From positions 1-64,000 of the forward strand of contig CAJUSY010000012.1 in NCBI GenBank assembly GCA_910589545.1: a stretch of 64,000 nucleotides of DNA, given 5' to 3'. Source of the stretch: Peptoniphilaceae bacterium. GTDB lineage: Bacteria > Bacillota > Clostridia > Tissierellales > Peptoniphilaceae. Shown piece after piece: positions 52,414-61,813 of the stretch; the stretch's first letter is position 1; every line of letters begins with the position of its first letter. Below the pieces are notes generated by a model. The model was not told the DNA's origin. It did not search any database and saw only the letters and a list, made by a program, of their open reading frames with translations. A program made the translations under genes and the position numbers.

Positions 52414-53055
52414 TTAATGAGTTTTTCCACCTGTAACTTTGATGTCCTCATCATTGTCTATTACAGCTTCAATTGCTTTTTCCAATGCTTTTGCTATTGT
52501 ATCCAAATTCATTGAAGCAGTGTGTGGTTTATCTAAAACTTGTTCTGGTAAGAATGGAATGTGAATAAATCCAGTTCTCATATTTGGATATTCAGTAGCT
52601 CTTACATGAGCCATTCCGTATGCAACATGGTTACAGATGAATGTTCCTGCAGTGTTTGACACAGATGCTGGAATGTTTGCTGATTTAATATTTTCAACTA
52701 TTGCTTTGATTGGTAGAGTCAACAAATATGCATCAGGGCCATCTTCGGCGATTTTTTCGTCGATTGGTTGGTTTCCTTCGTTATCTTTAATTCTACAATC
52801 ATCAACATTGATTGCAACTCTTTCGACAGTGATGTCCTCACGTCCACCAGCTTGTCCGACTGATATTACAACATCTGGTTTAACTTCTGCAATTTTTTCT
52901 TTTAATTTATCTACACTTTTCCCAATAACTGTAGGAATTTCTATTTTGATTATTTCATTTCCTTTAATTGAATCAGGTAATAGCTTAACTGATTCAATAG
53001 CAGGGTTAATTTTTTCTCCGCCAAATGGATCGAATCCAGAAACTAAAATTTTCAT
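52414..53055 (-). CDS. pcp: Pyroglutamyl-peptidase I
   Basis: The 213-residue cysteine peptidase removes N-terminal 5-oxoproline. It begins MKILVSGFDPFGGEKINPA, the family signature, has Glu in VAINVDDCRIKDNEGNQP and catalytic Cys in GTFICNHVAYG; the His lies near FIHIPFLPEQ. It is the last gene of an operon with DUF969 and DUF979 membrane proteins, suggesting pyroglutamate or pyroglutamyl-peptide metabolism. Confidence 0.96.
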   Translation of the reverse strand: MKILVSGFDPFGGEKINPAIESVKLLPDSIKGNEIIKIEIPTVIGKSVDKLKEKIAEVKPDVVISVGQAGGREDITVERVAINVDDCRIKDNEGNQPIDEKIAEDGPDAYLLTLPIKAIVENIKSANIPASVSNTAGTFICNHVAYGMAHVRATEYPNMRTGFIHIPFLPEQVLDKPHTASMNLDTIAKALEKAIEAVIDNDEDIKVTGGKTH

Positions 53056-53066
53056 AAATTTACCTC

Positions 53067-54053
53067 CTAAAATGCTAATATCATTAATAATACAACATGA
53101 ACAACTACTAGAGCTAAAGCAACAGGAAGTTGTGCTTTAATAACTCCATTTTTATCTTTCATCTCTAAGATTGCAGCTGGAACTATGTTAAAGTTTGCCG
53201 CCATTGGTGTGATTAAAGTACCGCAGTATCCAGCAGTCATACCAAGTGAAGATACAACAGCAGGATTTGCTCCTTTTGCCATCAACAATGGAACACCAAT
53301 TCCTAGAGTAATAACGGTAAATGCAGCGAATGCATTACCCATTATCATCGTAAATACAACCATTCCTACAATATATGCAACAGCAGCTGCAAACACGCCA
53401 GCATCTCCTACGATACCAGTAGCCAAGCTTCCTATAAGTTTACCTACACCTGCAGATGCAAATATAACTCCCAAACCACCTAATAATTGTGGTAGTAATG
53501 ATGAAGATCCAACTTGCATCAACATCTTCGTAGTATCTTCTGCAGTTTCTTTTGCTTTTGGTTTTGCGATTATAATAGCTATAATCAAAGCTAATATTGA
53601 TGAAATTGTAAGAACTTGAGCAGCTGACAATGAGAATATCCCATCGGTATTTTTCAATGGAATCTTGAATGATTTCATTTGCGATAGAAGCATCGCACTA
53701 ATTCCCATTACTAAAGCTGGAATGAAAATTTTGCCTCCTACTTTTTCAGCATTCTTCATTCTTTCTTCTTCTGTTAGTTCTTTAAATTCTGCTGGCTTGA
53801 TTTGGTTTGCGATTGATAAAATCCCCAAGAACAAAAGTATAATTCCTACAATTATTCCTCCAGATCCTACATTTCTTACCAAAAATCCTCCACCAGCAAA
53901 CAATACTCCTAGTAATATCCAAAAAAGCATTGTACCAATCTTCGCTTCTTTGTTGAATCTTGCACGGATACCTGTCATTATGCAGATAATTCCACATAAG
54001 ATGTATGCTATCTCATCAAGAACAACATGGTTATCTACAAAAAAATCAAACAT
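53067..54053 (-). CDS. DUF979 membrane protein
   Basis: The 328-residue protein has about nine hydrophobic helices with Gly-rich segments (GGLGVIFASAGVGKLIGSL and TAGYCGTLITPMAANFNIVPAAI, the latter cited as a region), recognisable as DUF979. In many Firmicutes DUF969-DUF979 precede pcp, so the pair may form a two-subunit carrier for 5-oxoproline or related compounds. That role is an inference from conserved adjacency. Confidence 0.82.
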   Translation of the reverse strand: MFDFFVDNHVVLDEIAYILCGIICIMTGIRARFNKEAKIGTMLFWILLGVLFAGGGFLVRNVGSGGIIVGIILLFLGILSIANQIKPAEFKELTEEERMKNAEKVGGKIFIPALVMGISAMLLSQMKSFKIPLKNTDGIFSLSAAQVLTISSILALIIAIIIAKPKAKETAEDTTKMLMQVGSSSLLPQLLGGLGVIFASAGVGKLIGSLATGIVGDAGVFAAAVAYIVGMVVFTMIMGNAFAAFTVITLGIGVPLLMAKGANPAVVSSLGMTAGYCGTLITPMAANFNIVPAAILEMKDKNGVIKAQLPVALALVVVHVVLLMILAF

Positions 54054-54720
54054 TTTTTATATCCTTTCTAAGTTTCATTTCAAAAACAGCACATTGTATA
54101 AGTGCAATGATCAACATACTAACCCCTGCAAATATTGACCACTTGGCAATATCAGCAGTATCCAATGGATAACCTGCATCCTTCAAAGTAGTTTGCATTA
54201 AAAGTACTCCTGATGCCAATGGAAATATATTTTGTCCGTAGAAGTTACCGTAATTTTCAACAGCAGCAGCTAGTCCTTTTAATTCGTCTAATCTAACTTC
54301 TGTCAAATCAACTTTCTTTCTTGCAGCACCTTCTGCCATTGGTAAAATCAATGGACGTATGAATTGAACATGACCTCCAAGTCTTAAAGAAAACGCAGCT
54401 GCTATCCATCTTATGAATAAATAAATCCACAAAACAGAACCAGCACTAGCCATTTTAAATTTCGATATAAAATCTCTGGCTTTTTCCTTAAGTCCGTATC
54501 GTTCCATAATCGCAATTACAGGAAATGAAATCAAGAACAAACTCATAAGTCTATTGTTGACAAATCCCTCTCCCATAATTTTCAAAGTGCCCGTAAGTCC
54601 TAGACCTCCCGCAAGACCTGTAACAAGACCTGCCAAGAGAACTATTCCCAAAACATCTAGTTTTAGTGCGAATCCAACGACAATAATTAATATTCCTATG
54701 AAAACTAAATATTCTCCCAT
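54046..54720 (-). CDS. DUF969 membrane protein
   Basis: The 224-residue protein has about six hydrophobic helices and belongs to DUF969 (LAGLVTGLAGGLGLTGTLKIMGEGFVNNR, cited as a region, and LRLGGHVQFIRPLILPMAEGAA). It overlaps DUF979 by 8 bases and starts the pcp operon. Resemblance to ion-transporter superfamily halves suggests the two proteins act as one transporter. Confidence 0.82.
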   Translation of the reverse strand: MGEYLVFIGILIIVVGFALKLDVLGIVLLAGLVTGLAGGLGLTGTLKIMGEGFVNNRLMSLFLISFPVIAIMERYGLKEKARDFISKFKMASAGSVLWIYLFIRWIAAAFSLRLGGHVQFIRPLILPMAEGAARKKVDLTEVRLDELKGLAAAVENYGNFYGQNIFPLASGVLLMQTTLKDAGYPLDTADIAKWSIFAGVSMLIIALIQCAVFEMKLRKDIKNV

Positions 54721-54904
54721 ATTGCTCTCCTTAATTTTTATTAGCCAAACAAAATTTAGCTTCTTAAAATGATACCCAATACTTTTTTGTTTTAAACTTT
54801 TAACTATATTTTGTTTTCAATTTTGATGATTTAATATTCGTGTTCGTTAATTTTATATTAATTGGATTTAGATTCTACGTAAAAATAAAAAAATCTTCAG
54901 GCAT

Positions 54905-54951
54905 AAAAATAAACGAAATGTATTCTGTTCTTTATAGATTCCATTCCGTTT
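54905..54951 (-). terminator. Terminator at the 3' end of the RiPP operon
   Basis: AAACGGAATG (complement of 54942-54951) pairs, with one mismatch, with CATTTCGTTT (complement of 54911-54920), followed by ATTTTTATG. It resembles the rnfB terminator at 62851-62889. The rest of 54721-54977 holds no gene. Confidence 0.65.
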
Positions 54952-54977
54952 AAAATTTTATAACATTATTACGACTT

Positions 54978-55514
54978 TTAATCATATTTCTTATTCTTTT
55001 TGTTCTTCATACTCATAATGTCATTGATAACATATACACCGTCACTAATATATCCTCCATTTGGAAAATACGGAATTTGAAGTGGCATAATACTGAAATA
55101 CAATGTTAAAATCACTATTTGTATAGTTCTTAATATAGTAATAGGTAGTATCTTTGAGTTCATGATAGCAATAACTTCTGGCTTTTTATTGACCAAATAA
55201 ATCAATGGAATCAAACATATAAGATATGCAATTGTTCCTAATCCTCCACCAATATGGGTTAGTAAAGATTTGTATGTTCCTTGTTGAAACTTATCACCAT
55301 AAGTAATTTTACTTAAAATAGGCATTCTATTGATTTCCCATCTTTTTGTCTTTAATAGTCTCTTCCCAAAACCTACTTTAATTACATAATTATCATCCTT
55401 AAACATTATTCTGTACATAATTAGATGCCCTAATTCTTTAAAAATTCTTGATAATAATAGTAATATGTATACAATAGGTACAGATACTATTATATTGATT
55501 AATATAGCCTTCAT
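54978..55514 (-). CDS. M50-like membrane protein with a broken HExxH motif (RiPP operon)
   Basis: The 178-residue protein has four or five hydrophobic helices and clear similarity to the protein at 62111-62584 (YVIKVGFGKRLL versus YRIEIGIGKSII, and a C-terminal SDG). The zinc motif HELGH is here KELGH (26-30), so the first His ligand is gone and proteolysis is unlikely. It overlaps the exporter gene by 4 bases (ATGA) and has GAGGAG six bases before the ATG. It may be an immunity protein, a transporter partner or a non-catalytic subunit of the intact paralogue; all three are inference. Confidence 0.72.
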   Translation of the reverse strand: MKAILINIIVSVPIVYILLLLSRIFKELGHLIMYRIMFKDDNYVIKVGFGKRLLKTKRWEINRMPILSKITYGDKFQQGTYKSLLTHIGGGLGTIAYLICLIPLIYLVNKKPEVIAIMNSKILPITILRTIQIVILTLYFSIMPLQIPYFPNGGYISDGVYVINDIMSMKNKKNKKYD

Positions 55515-57166
55515 TTTTTCTCCTCGTTAAGATTTCCATTTAAATTTATTATAAAATCAGATTGCTTTGCCAATGCGTTGTCATGTGTTATATTGATTAT
55601 TATCTTATCTTTTTTTATTGATTTTAAATAATCAATGAACTTAATTGACGTATTCGTATCTAATGCAGAAGTTGGTTCATCAAATATTATAACTTCTGGA
55701 TTTTTCAACATCACCTTAAGTATTGCCAGTTTTTGTTTTTCTCCTCCAGATAAATTTGTATTTTTTTCATCTAAATAAAAATCAAGAGTTCTTGTTCTCA
55801 TAAACTCTTCTATATTTAAAATTTTTGAATATTGATAAATCTTCTTCTTATTATCTTCTGATGTGCTATTATTAAATATAATATTATATAATATTGAATC
55901 ATTTATTAAAGTCGGCTCTTGCTCTGCAATTCCTATTAAATCTTTTCTAGCACTTATCATATCAATATTCTGAATGTTTATATTGTTATAACTAATTATG
56001 CCCTTGTGCTCATCGATATAAATACCTAATAATAAATTAATAAGTGTAGATTTCCCTACTCCATTGCTTCCCATTATGGAGTATATATTTCCCTTGCAAA
56101 ACTCGTATGAAAAGGATTGAATAATATTGTATGAATCATGTAAGTTATATGAAAAAGTTACATTTTTAAGGCTTATTTTTTCAATGTTACTTAATTTAAT
56201 ATTACCATTTGTTTCCACATCAACATCTAATATTTCTTTAATCCTATTATAAGATGAAATAGAATCTTGGTATGAAGATCCTAAAGAGAAGAAATAACTA
56301 CTTGCATTTAAAATCATATTAAAATAACTACTAAAAATCGTAAACATCCCTATTGTAAAACTTCCGTTTAAAACATGAAAACCACCTATAATAAACAGTG
56401 TAATTTGTGCAATAATTGAAATAATGCTGTCTAAACTATTATATAAAAAATTAGTTTTTTGACATTGTACAGCTGTTTCAAAAAATTTAGAAAATTCACG
56501 AAATAATCTATTGTTAATTTCTTCTCTAATAGAATTTAATTTTATTAATTTAATATATTTAAATTGTTCGAATAACCTCGAAAAAAACTTCGCTTGTCCT
56601 TCTTTAAATTTAAACCCCGCTATGTAAATTTTTTCTTTTAATAATAAATAAACCATTACATATAAACTTATATATCCAAGCATGATAATGGTAATGAATT
56701 TATTCATATTATATAACATAATTACAGGAACAATTAAAAATATAATATTAACAAATACATTTTCCAACGTTTCAATACAGAACGTAATTAAATTATAAGA
56801 ATCACCATTTATCCTTTGATTTAAGTACGCTTCTTCTTTTTTACTTAAAAATAATATTGACAGTTTTTGTATATGTTGAATTATAAAAATATTAAGATTA
56901 TATCCTATTTTAATTTGAATTTTTGTATATAAAATTGAAGAAACAAAATCTTTAATAATTCTAAATAGATTTAATCCACTATATATTATGCAGAATTTAA
57001 ATATTATCTGTCTATCTCCTCCTTTGACTAAATAATCCACGAAATTCCCTAAAATATATGGAGATAATATTCCTATTATAGCCGAAACTATTGCTAAAAA
57101 AATATACAATATAATTTTCTTTTTTTCTAATTTTAAATATGGAGTACAAAATTTAAATATTTTCAT
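55511..57166 (-). CDS. ABC exporter for the modified peptide (fused TMD-NBD)
   Basis: The 551-residue half-transporter has six membrane helices (about 15-305), then an ATPase domain with Walker A GSNGVGKST (about 366), signature LSGGEKQ and Walker B VIIFDEPTSALD (about 489). No C39 peptidase domain is present, so leader cleavage must be done by another protein, possibly the M50-like one. In the operon it follows the radical SAM gene. It would export the mature peptide and give self-protection. Substrate is inferred from location. Confidence 0.88.
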   Translation of the reverse strand: MKIFKFCTPYLKLEKKKIILYIFLAIVSAIIGILSPYILGNFVDYLVKGGDRQIIFKFCIIYSGLNLFRIIKDFVSSILYTKIQIKIGYNLNIFIIQHIQKLSILFLSKKEEAYLNQRINGDSYNLITFCIETLENVFVNIIFLIVPVIMLYNMNKFITIIMLGYISLYVMVYLLLKEKIYIAGFKFKEGQAKFFSRLFEQFKYIKLIKLNSIREEINNRLFREFSKFFETAVQCQKTNFLYNSLDSIISIIAQITLFIIGGFHVLNGSFTIGMFTIFSSYFNMILNASSYFFSLGSSYQDSISSYNRIKEILDVDVETNGNIKLSNIEKISLKNVTFSYNLHDSYNIIQSFSYEFCKGNIYSIMGSNGVGKSTLINLLLGIYIDEHKGIISYNNINIQNIDMISARKDLIGIAEQEPTLINDSILYNIIFNNSTSEDNKKKIYQYSKILNIEEFMRTRTLDFYLDEKNTNLSGGEKQKLAILKVMLKNPEVIIFDEPTSALDTNTSIKFIDYLKSIKKDKIIINITHDNALAKQSDFIINLNGNLNEEKK

Positions 57167-57186
57167 CTATCACCCCTAAAAATATA

Positions 57187-58536
57187 TTATTTAATTGAAT
57201 TATAATCGAATTCTAAATTATCTAATATTTTTTCATCCTTGAAAATGCCGCATGATTCATTCTTATCTTTTGCTATAGATGAAAGAGGACAACCTCCTAG
57301 ACATATAAACTTATAGCTACATTTTTTACACTTTTCATTAGTCTCTATATTTCGATTCAGCAACTTAGATATTTCAATTTTATTCAAGTCAGTATATGGA
57401 TAAAAAGTCCCTATTATTCCTCTTTTTTCATCTATACAATCACAATAATAAACATTTCCATTGCATCCAAAGTAACATTTAGCTAATTTTTTTATACCAC
57501 ATCTATATATTCTTGGATAATATACTTGGTTTTTAGGTCTTGATAACACTTTAAATAAATTTGAAGAACTTAAAACCCCTACATATCCTATTCCATTTTT
57601 AACTAAGTATTTATTTATTTTTTGAATTTCATTTATATTATTGTATTTTTCATCTATATCTAATTCATTCTTAAAATCTAAAGTGAAAGATATAGACCAT
57701 TCACAATATTTTGAATCTAATATCCCTTCCTCTTCTAAGAAATTCTTAAATTCCATGATATACTTGTAGTTATCTTTATCTACAACTGTTTTTATTATTA
57801 CCTTAACCTTGTCATTTATTAGTTTTTTGATTCCATATATTATGTTATCATATATATCATAATTGCTACTTGATTTATTATACCTTCTATCTATATGGAT
57901 TTTCTTTGTTCCATCAAGTGAAATGTCAACTTCTCTTAATTTTGATATTGGCAATCTATCATAATATTTTAATAAGTTAATGCCGTTAGTAAATAAAGAT
58001 ATTTTTGCATTATACCATTTCTCCGATATATATTTTATTAGACTTACGCATTCATCGTTTATCAAGGGCTCTCCCCCAGTAATTCTAATATTTTTAGTAT
58101 TTGTAATTTTAGTTATATCATCACAGTATTTTAAATAAAAATCATATATTGAATCTATGTAAGCTTTTGTCATTGAAGTATTGTAGTTCAGCCTATCCTT
58201 CACATAGCAATACGGACATCTCATATTGCATTCTCTAGTTAGTTCAATAGAAAAGCTATAATCATCTGCCTTCTCATTTTTAATAAAATAATTATTTTCA
58301 ACCAATTTAAGTTCTACATAGTCTCTATATTTATCTGTCATAAATTGCTTTTCTGCTATCAGATTGTTATATAATTCTATTTCGTCTTCGCTCAGTTCTT
58401 TATTAGTCTTTAAGGCGTATACCATCATTAACTCATCCTGACTTAAAAGTCTCCTTCTGCCTGATATCAAGTTCAACAAAAACGGCTGATACTTTTGCGA
58501 ATTTTTATTTATTAGCAAGTTATTTAAAATAAGCAT
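57187..58536 (-). CDS. Radical SAM/SPASM peptide-modifying enzyme
   Basis: The 449-residue enzyme has CNMRCPYC with the SAM-cluster ligands Cys103, Cys107 and Cys110, GGEPL-type loop (RITGGEPLIND) and C-terminal SPASM cysteines (CGIKKLAKCYFGCNG, CDCIDE, CKKCSYKFICLGGCP). SPASM enzymes such as thioether synthases and epimerases act on ribosomal peptides. Residues 1-90 resemble a peptide-binding (RRE-like) N-terminal region but this is not certain. Eight bases separate it from the SagB-like gene. It adds a modification beyond azole formation; which one is unknown. Confidence 0.88.
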   Translation of the reverse strand: MLILNNLLINKNSQKYQPFLLNLISGRRRLLSQDELMMVYALKTNKELSEDEIELYNNLIAEKQFMTDKYRDYVELKLVENNYFIKNEKADDYSFSIELTRECNMRCPYCYVKDRLNYNTSMTKAYIDSIYDFYLKYCDDITKITNTKNIRITGGEPLINDECVSLIKYISEKWYNAKISLFTNGINLLKYYDRLPISKLREVDISLDGTKKIHIDRRYNKSSSNYDIYDNIIYGIKKLINDKVKVIIKTVVDKDNYKYIMEFKNFLEEEGILDSKYCEWSISFTLDFKNELDIDEKYNNINEIQKINKYLVKNGIGYVGVLSSSNLFKVLSRPKNQVYYPRIYRCGIKKLAKCYFGCNGNVYYCDCIDEKRGIIGTFYPYTDLNKIEISKLLNRNIETNEKCKKCSYKFICLGGCPLSSIAKDKNESCGIFKDEKILDNLEFDYNSIK

Positions 58537-58544
58537 ATTTGTTC

Positions 58545-59303
58545 CTATTTAATATTTCTTTCTTTATATCCCAACGCAAATCCAAGAAAAACATTCTCAT
58601 AATTTGAATTTATCCCTATTATTTCGTCAATTATTTCATCATTATTAATACCTGCTCCTAATTCAACTATTCCAATACCTAAACGTTCGCTTACTAAATA
58701 AAGATTTTGCCCTATATGCCCTGCATCTATCAACATAAATCTATACCCACGTTCTCCATACTTTGACATTGTTCTTTCAAACATCATTGAAAAGAATATA
58801 ATGCATGGTGGTTGACTTTTAAAGGGTTGTCCATCATAAAATTCATATACTTTTTTGCTAAAATCTCCTTTTTTTATCAATTCTAGTGAATTTTCGAATA
58901 CATTGTAATGGTATATTCCTATGTTCATTTTCTTAGATTTTAAGATTACAAGATATACTTCTATTGGATATCTTGCTCCCGCACTTGCATATGTCCTACA
59001 TGCGTACTTTTCATCTTCTTTCAATAATCTTTTGCCACAACTTAATCTTAATAATTTAGCTAAGTCATTCAGTTCTATTCCTTTATCAGCCCACCTTCTA
59101 GTACTTGCTCTGTTTAAAATTACATTAAATAACTCATCTTCTACTAGTTCTTCTCTATTGTAATAATCACTTAAGTTAATACTACATGCATTTGGATATA
59201 TTTTATATTGTGTATTAATGTCAAATTCTTCAAATGTATTTATTTTTTTTGTATTCTCATGAAATAATAATGCCAAACTTTGTTTTTCATATTCTTTTCC
59301 CAT
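58545..59303 (-). CDS. SagB-type azoline dehydrogenase (nitroreductase-like, FMN)
   Basis: The 252-residue nitroreductase-fold flavoprotein has NRASTRRWADKGIELNDLAKLL at its FMN-binding N-terminus (cited as a region), TYASAGARYPIEVYLV and GQNLYLVSERLGIGIVELGAG. In SagB/McbC-type enzymes this protein oxidises thiazolines and oxazolines to azoles. It lies between YcaO and the radical SAM gene with short gaps. Confidence 0.9.
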   Translation of the reverse strand: MGKEYEKQSLALLFHENTKKINTFEEFDINTQYKIYPNACSINLSDYYNREELVEDELFNVILNRASTRRWADKGIELNDLAKLLRLSCGKRLLKEDEKYACRTYASAGARYPIEVYLVILKSKKMNIGIYHYNVFENSLELIKKGDFSKKVYEFYDGQPFKSQPPCIIFFSMMFERTMSKYGERGYRFMLIDAGHIGQNLYLVSERLGIGIVELGAGINNDEIIDEIIGINSNYENVFLGFALGYKERNIK

Positions 59304-59319
59304 ATTTTATCCTCCTATT

Positions 59320-60666
59320 TTACGGAAATGGATGAGGTTCATCATTAATGGTCTTATTATATATTTTTTGATATTTTTTTAACCTTTCATTATTATTTAA
59401 TCTAAATTGATGTGATACATATAAGTCATTGTATCCTTTTACGATAGCCCTTGTTACAGTTAATCCGATTTCTCTTATTTCAGGTTTTGTTATATCAGCT
59501 ACGTAGATATGAGTATTCATATTTTTGAATAATTTTATTATATAACTAAGAACTTCCCTTGCCGTCCCATTTGCATAACTATTTATCTCGCTCAACCTTA
59601 CATAATCATCTGATTTAATAAAGTCTATATTCCTTGCCCTATTTCCGCTGTTATAATATTCTAAATGTGAATCTAAATCTACTACTTCTTCTTTAGATAA
59701 AATTTTATGATTTTCAAGTAACTTTCTATAACAAAAAGCTTGTGTCAAGCAGAGCTCTTCTAATGATTTTAACAAAGCATTCTCTATGTTCACATCCGAA
59801 GCGGCAGAAGTTATTAATCCAAACGCATTCGGGTTATAATTTTGTATAAATGTCACTACAGTGTATATTCCTTTTGTCATACTTATATCGTATATACACA
59901 ACTGATCTTCACCTACTAACTTATTCATTATGTGATTGTATAATTTTTTCAATCTACAATCCTGTATTTCATCAATTATTATTCTTTTCCCTTGCAATTT
60001 TAAGTTCCAAGTTATCATGAATGAATCTCTTTCAACAACTTCATATATAGCGCTCAAAACAGAACTTTCAAAACTAGAGCCACATGCTAAACCTGTAGAT
60101 AACCATTGTATATACATTTCTTCATTATCTTTCAGATTTAATCCTAAAAATACTTTTTGTGCTGGTAGCAAAGTTTCCTCATCTGATATTATATCTTTGC
60201 CAAATATCCAGCTTATTTTTTTATCATCAGAATATTTCGAGTACATATGATTTTTATCGTGATCATATATGCTTTCATCAAAATCAATTAATTCGTTTAA
60301 ACTTAAACACTTATATGAGTTTTTTAAGTTGTTATAACTATCAAATACACTTTTATTATCATGGACATTATCAAAATCATATCCACAATATCTTTCTATA
60401 AATTCCCCATATGCTTTCAATAAACTTCTTTTTTTATCTAGAGAGCACCCTGCTCCTGTATATTCATTATAATTGCTGTTACTAATATATGTTTTATATA
60501 CGGGTATAACATTTCCTAAACAATAAGTATTACTTTCATTAAATACTAAAAAATTTTCGTAATCAAAATAAGTTCTTTCGTTTGATATTCCATATTTTCT
60601 TCCACAAATATTTTCCATATTTTGTATTACTTTATCAATTTCATCATAAAAATATTTATTCGCCAT
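59320..60666 (-). CDS. YcaO-domain azoline-forming cyclodehydratase subunit
   Basis: The 448-residue YcaO protein uses ATP to cyclise Cys (Ser/Thr) onto the preceding carbonyl. ATP/Mg motifs: GAGCSLDKKRSLLKAYGEFIER (about 72-92, cited as a region), then GSSFESSVLSAIYEVVERDSF. The C-terminus PHPFP matches the PxPxP ending diagnostic for azoline-forming YcaO. It needs the partner encoded just upstream for leader binding. Spacing of 14 bases links the two. Confidence 0.95.
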   Translation of the reverse strand: MANKYFYDEIDKVIQNMENICGRKYGISNERTYFDYENFLVFNESNTYCLGNVIPVYKTYISNSNYNEYTGAGCSLDKKRSLLKAYGEFIERYCGYDFDNVHDNKSVFDSYNNLKNSYKCLSLNELIDFDESIYDHDKNHMYSKYSDDKKISWIFGKDIISDEETLLPAQKVFLGLNLKDNEEMYIQWLSTGLACGSSFESSVLSAIYEVVERDSFMITWNLKLQGKRIIIDEIQDCRLKKLYNHIMNKLVGEDQLCIYDISMTKGIYTVVTFIQNYNPNAFGLITSAASDVNIENALLKSLEELCLTQAFCYRKLLENHKILSKEEVVDLDSHLEYYNSGNRARNIDFIKSDDYVRLSEINSYANGTAREVLSYIIKLFKNMNTHIYVADITKPEIREIGLTVTRAIVKGYNDLYVSHQFRLNNNERLKKYQKIYNKTINDEPHPFP

Positions 60667-60680
60667 TATTATTCTCCATT

Positions 60681-61691
60681 TTACTTATGTATACATGAAC
60701 ATAACTCGCAATTAGGATTCTTAAATATTTTTTCTTTCCTTACCTTGTAGTTATTCCAATCAATGGTTAAGACGTTATTAATCAAATTATTTTTATCCAA
60801 CGTAATAAATTGAAGTAATTCTCTAATTAATATTGAAGCTACAAACTTTACAAGTATAAAATCATATACTAATCCATTTTCATTATTATTAGAAGATTCA
60901 TCATAAAGACAGTCGAATAGGAAATCTTCTTCATCCATATTAATCCTCGCACGATAATTTAAACATTTATAACACCCTGTAGAATGCGGAATAAACAAGG
61001 GTCCTATCTCTATACAATCTCTATCAGCCATTATTCGTATCCATTTTTTCCCTTTTTCCAATGCTATTCTATTTACTTCGTCAAAAAAGGAATGATTATT
61101 ATAGTCACAAAATACTAAAGTTATATCACTGTTTTCTAAAGTATCATTGATGCTACCATTTACAGCCACGTTATCAGAATTAAAAAAACTATAATTTTTT
61201 GTATCTTTTTTCTCGATATATTCATCTACTACTGTTACATTAATTCTACCTATTATATTTTCTGCTATTATTTCCTTAATAAATTCCTCTAAAAATCTAC
61301 GATTTCCTACTAGTCCTATCTTTCCATTTAATAAATCATATACTTCTTCTATCTTATCTTCTTTGACTAAATAATACATCATATTATAATTAAAATTGTT
61401 ATCTACTGATTCAATGTTTTTATAATAACCTTCAGTTACAATTGCATGAATATCAACTAAATAATCCACAAGATTTTTTAAGCTATTTTTAGAATATTGA
61501 TCACTTAAATTTTCAACAATATATTCCAAGTAATTTGGTTCATTAAAGCTTTTTATAATAGTCTTTACCGCTAAAGAAATTGATTTTCCATTTAAAATAT
61601 ATCTTCCTTTTGATGTTTTTAAGACTATCCTGTTTTTATCTATTATTTTTATAATTGTTGATTTGCTTACGATATACTTATTTAAATCCAT
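60681..61691 (-). CDS. E1/ThiF-like cyclodehydratase partner (leader-binding, zinc)
   Basis: The 336-residue protein belongs to the bacteriocin cyclodehydratase-associated family. It has an N-terminal winged-helix-like region (1-95, possible RRE for the leader), IEIGPLFIPHSTGCYKCLNYR and a C-terminal NPNCELCSC, which together give the Cys4 zinc site of E1-like proteins. The ATP-binding motif of true E1 enzymes is absent, as expected for the C subunit of split TOMM cyclodehydratases. An SD GGAGG five bases from the start follows the intercistronic hairpin. Confidence 0.92.
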   Translation of the reverse strand: MDLNKYIVSKSTIIKIIDKNRIVLKTSKGRYILNGKSISLAVKTIIKSFNEPNYLEYIVENLSDQYSKNSLKNLVDYLVDIHAIVTEGYYKNIESVDNNFNYNMMYYLVKEDKIEEVYDLLNGKIGLVGNRRFLEEFIKEIIAENIIGRINVTVVDEYIEKKDTKNYSFFNSDNVAVNGSINDTLENSDITLVFCDYNNHSFFDEVNRIALEKGKKWIRIMADRDCIEIGPLFIPHSTGCYKCLNYRARINMDEEDFLFDCLYDESSNNNENGLVYDFILVKFVASILIRELLQFITLDKNNLINNVLTIDWNNYKVRKEKIFKNPNCELCSCIHK

Positions 61692-61720
61692 CTAATCCTC
61701 CATAATCAATACAAATTCGT

Positions 61721-61756
61721 AAGCAAATGGTTCAAAGTTTACAGAACCATTTGCTT
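61721..61756 (-). terminator. Intercistronic hairpin after the precursor gene
   Basis: AAGCAAATGGTTC and GAACCATTTGCTT form a perfect 13-bp stem with a 10-base loop between precursor and cyclodehydratase genes. No long T-run follows on the minus strand, so it is best read as an attenuator or mRNA-stabilising hairpin that yields more precursor than enzyme, as in the sag operon. Confidence 0.8.
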
Positions 61757-61813
61757 AGAATTATGTATATTATTTTAAGTCCTAATTTAAATCAGAATTC
61801 CAATATTTTTCTG

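Noticed and set aside
54800..54900. Fourth copy of the structured element
   Set aside because: CACGAATATT occurs on the minus strand near 54838-54850, but the loop blocks, the matching ATGATATTCTTAG end and paired arms are missing. It is not counted.
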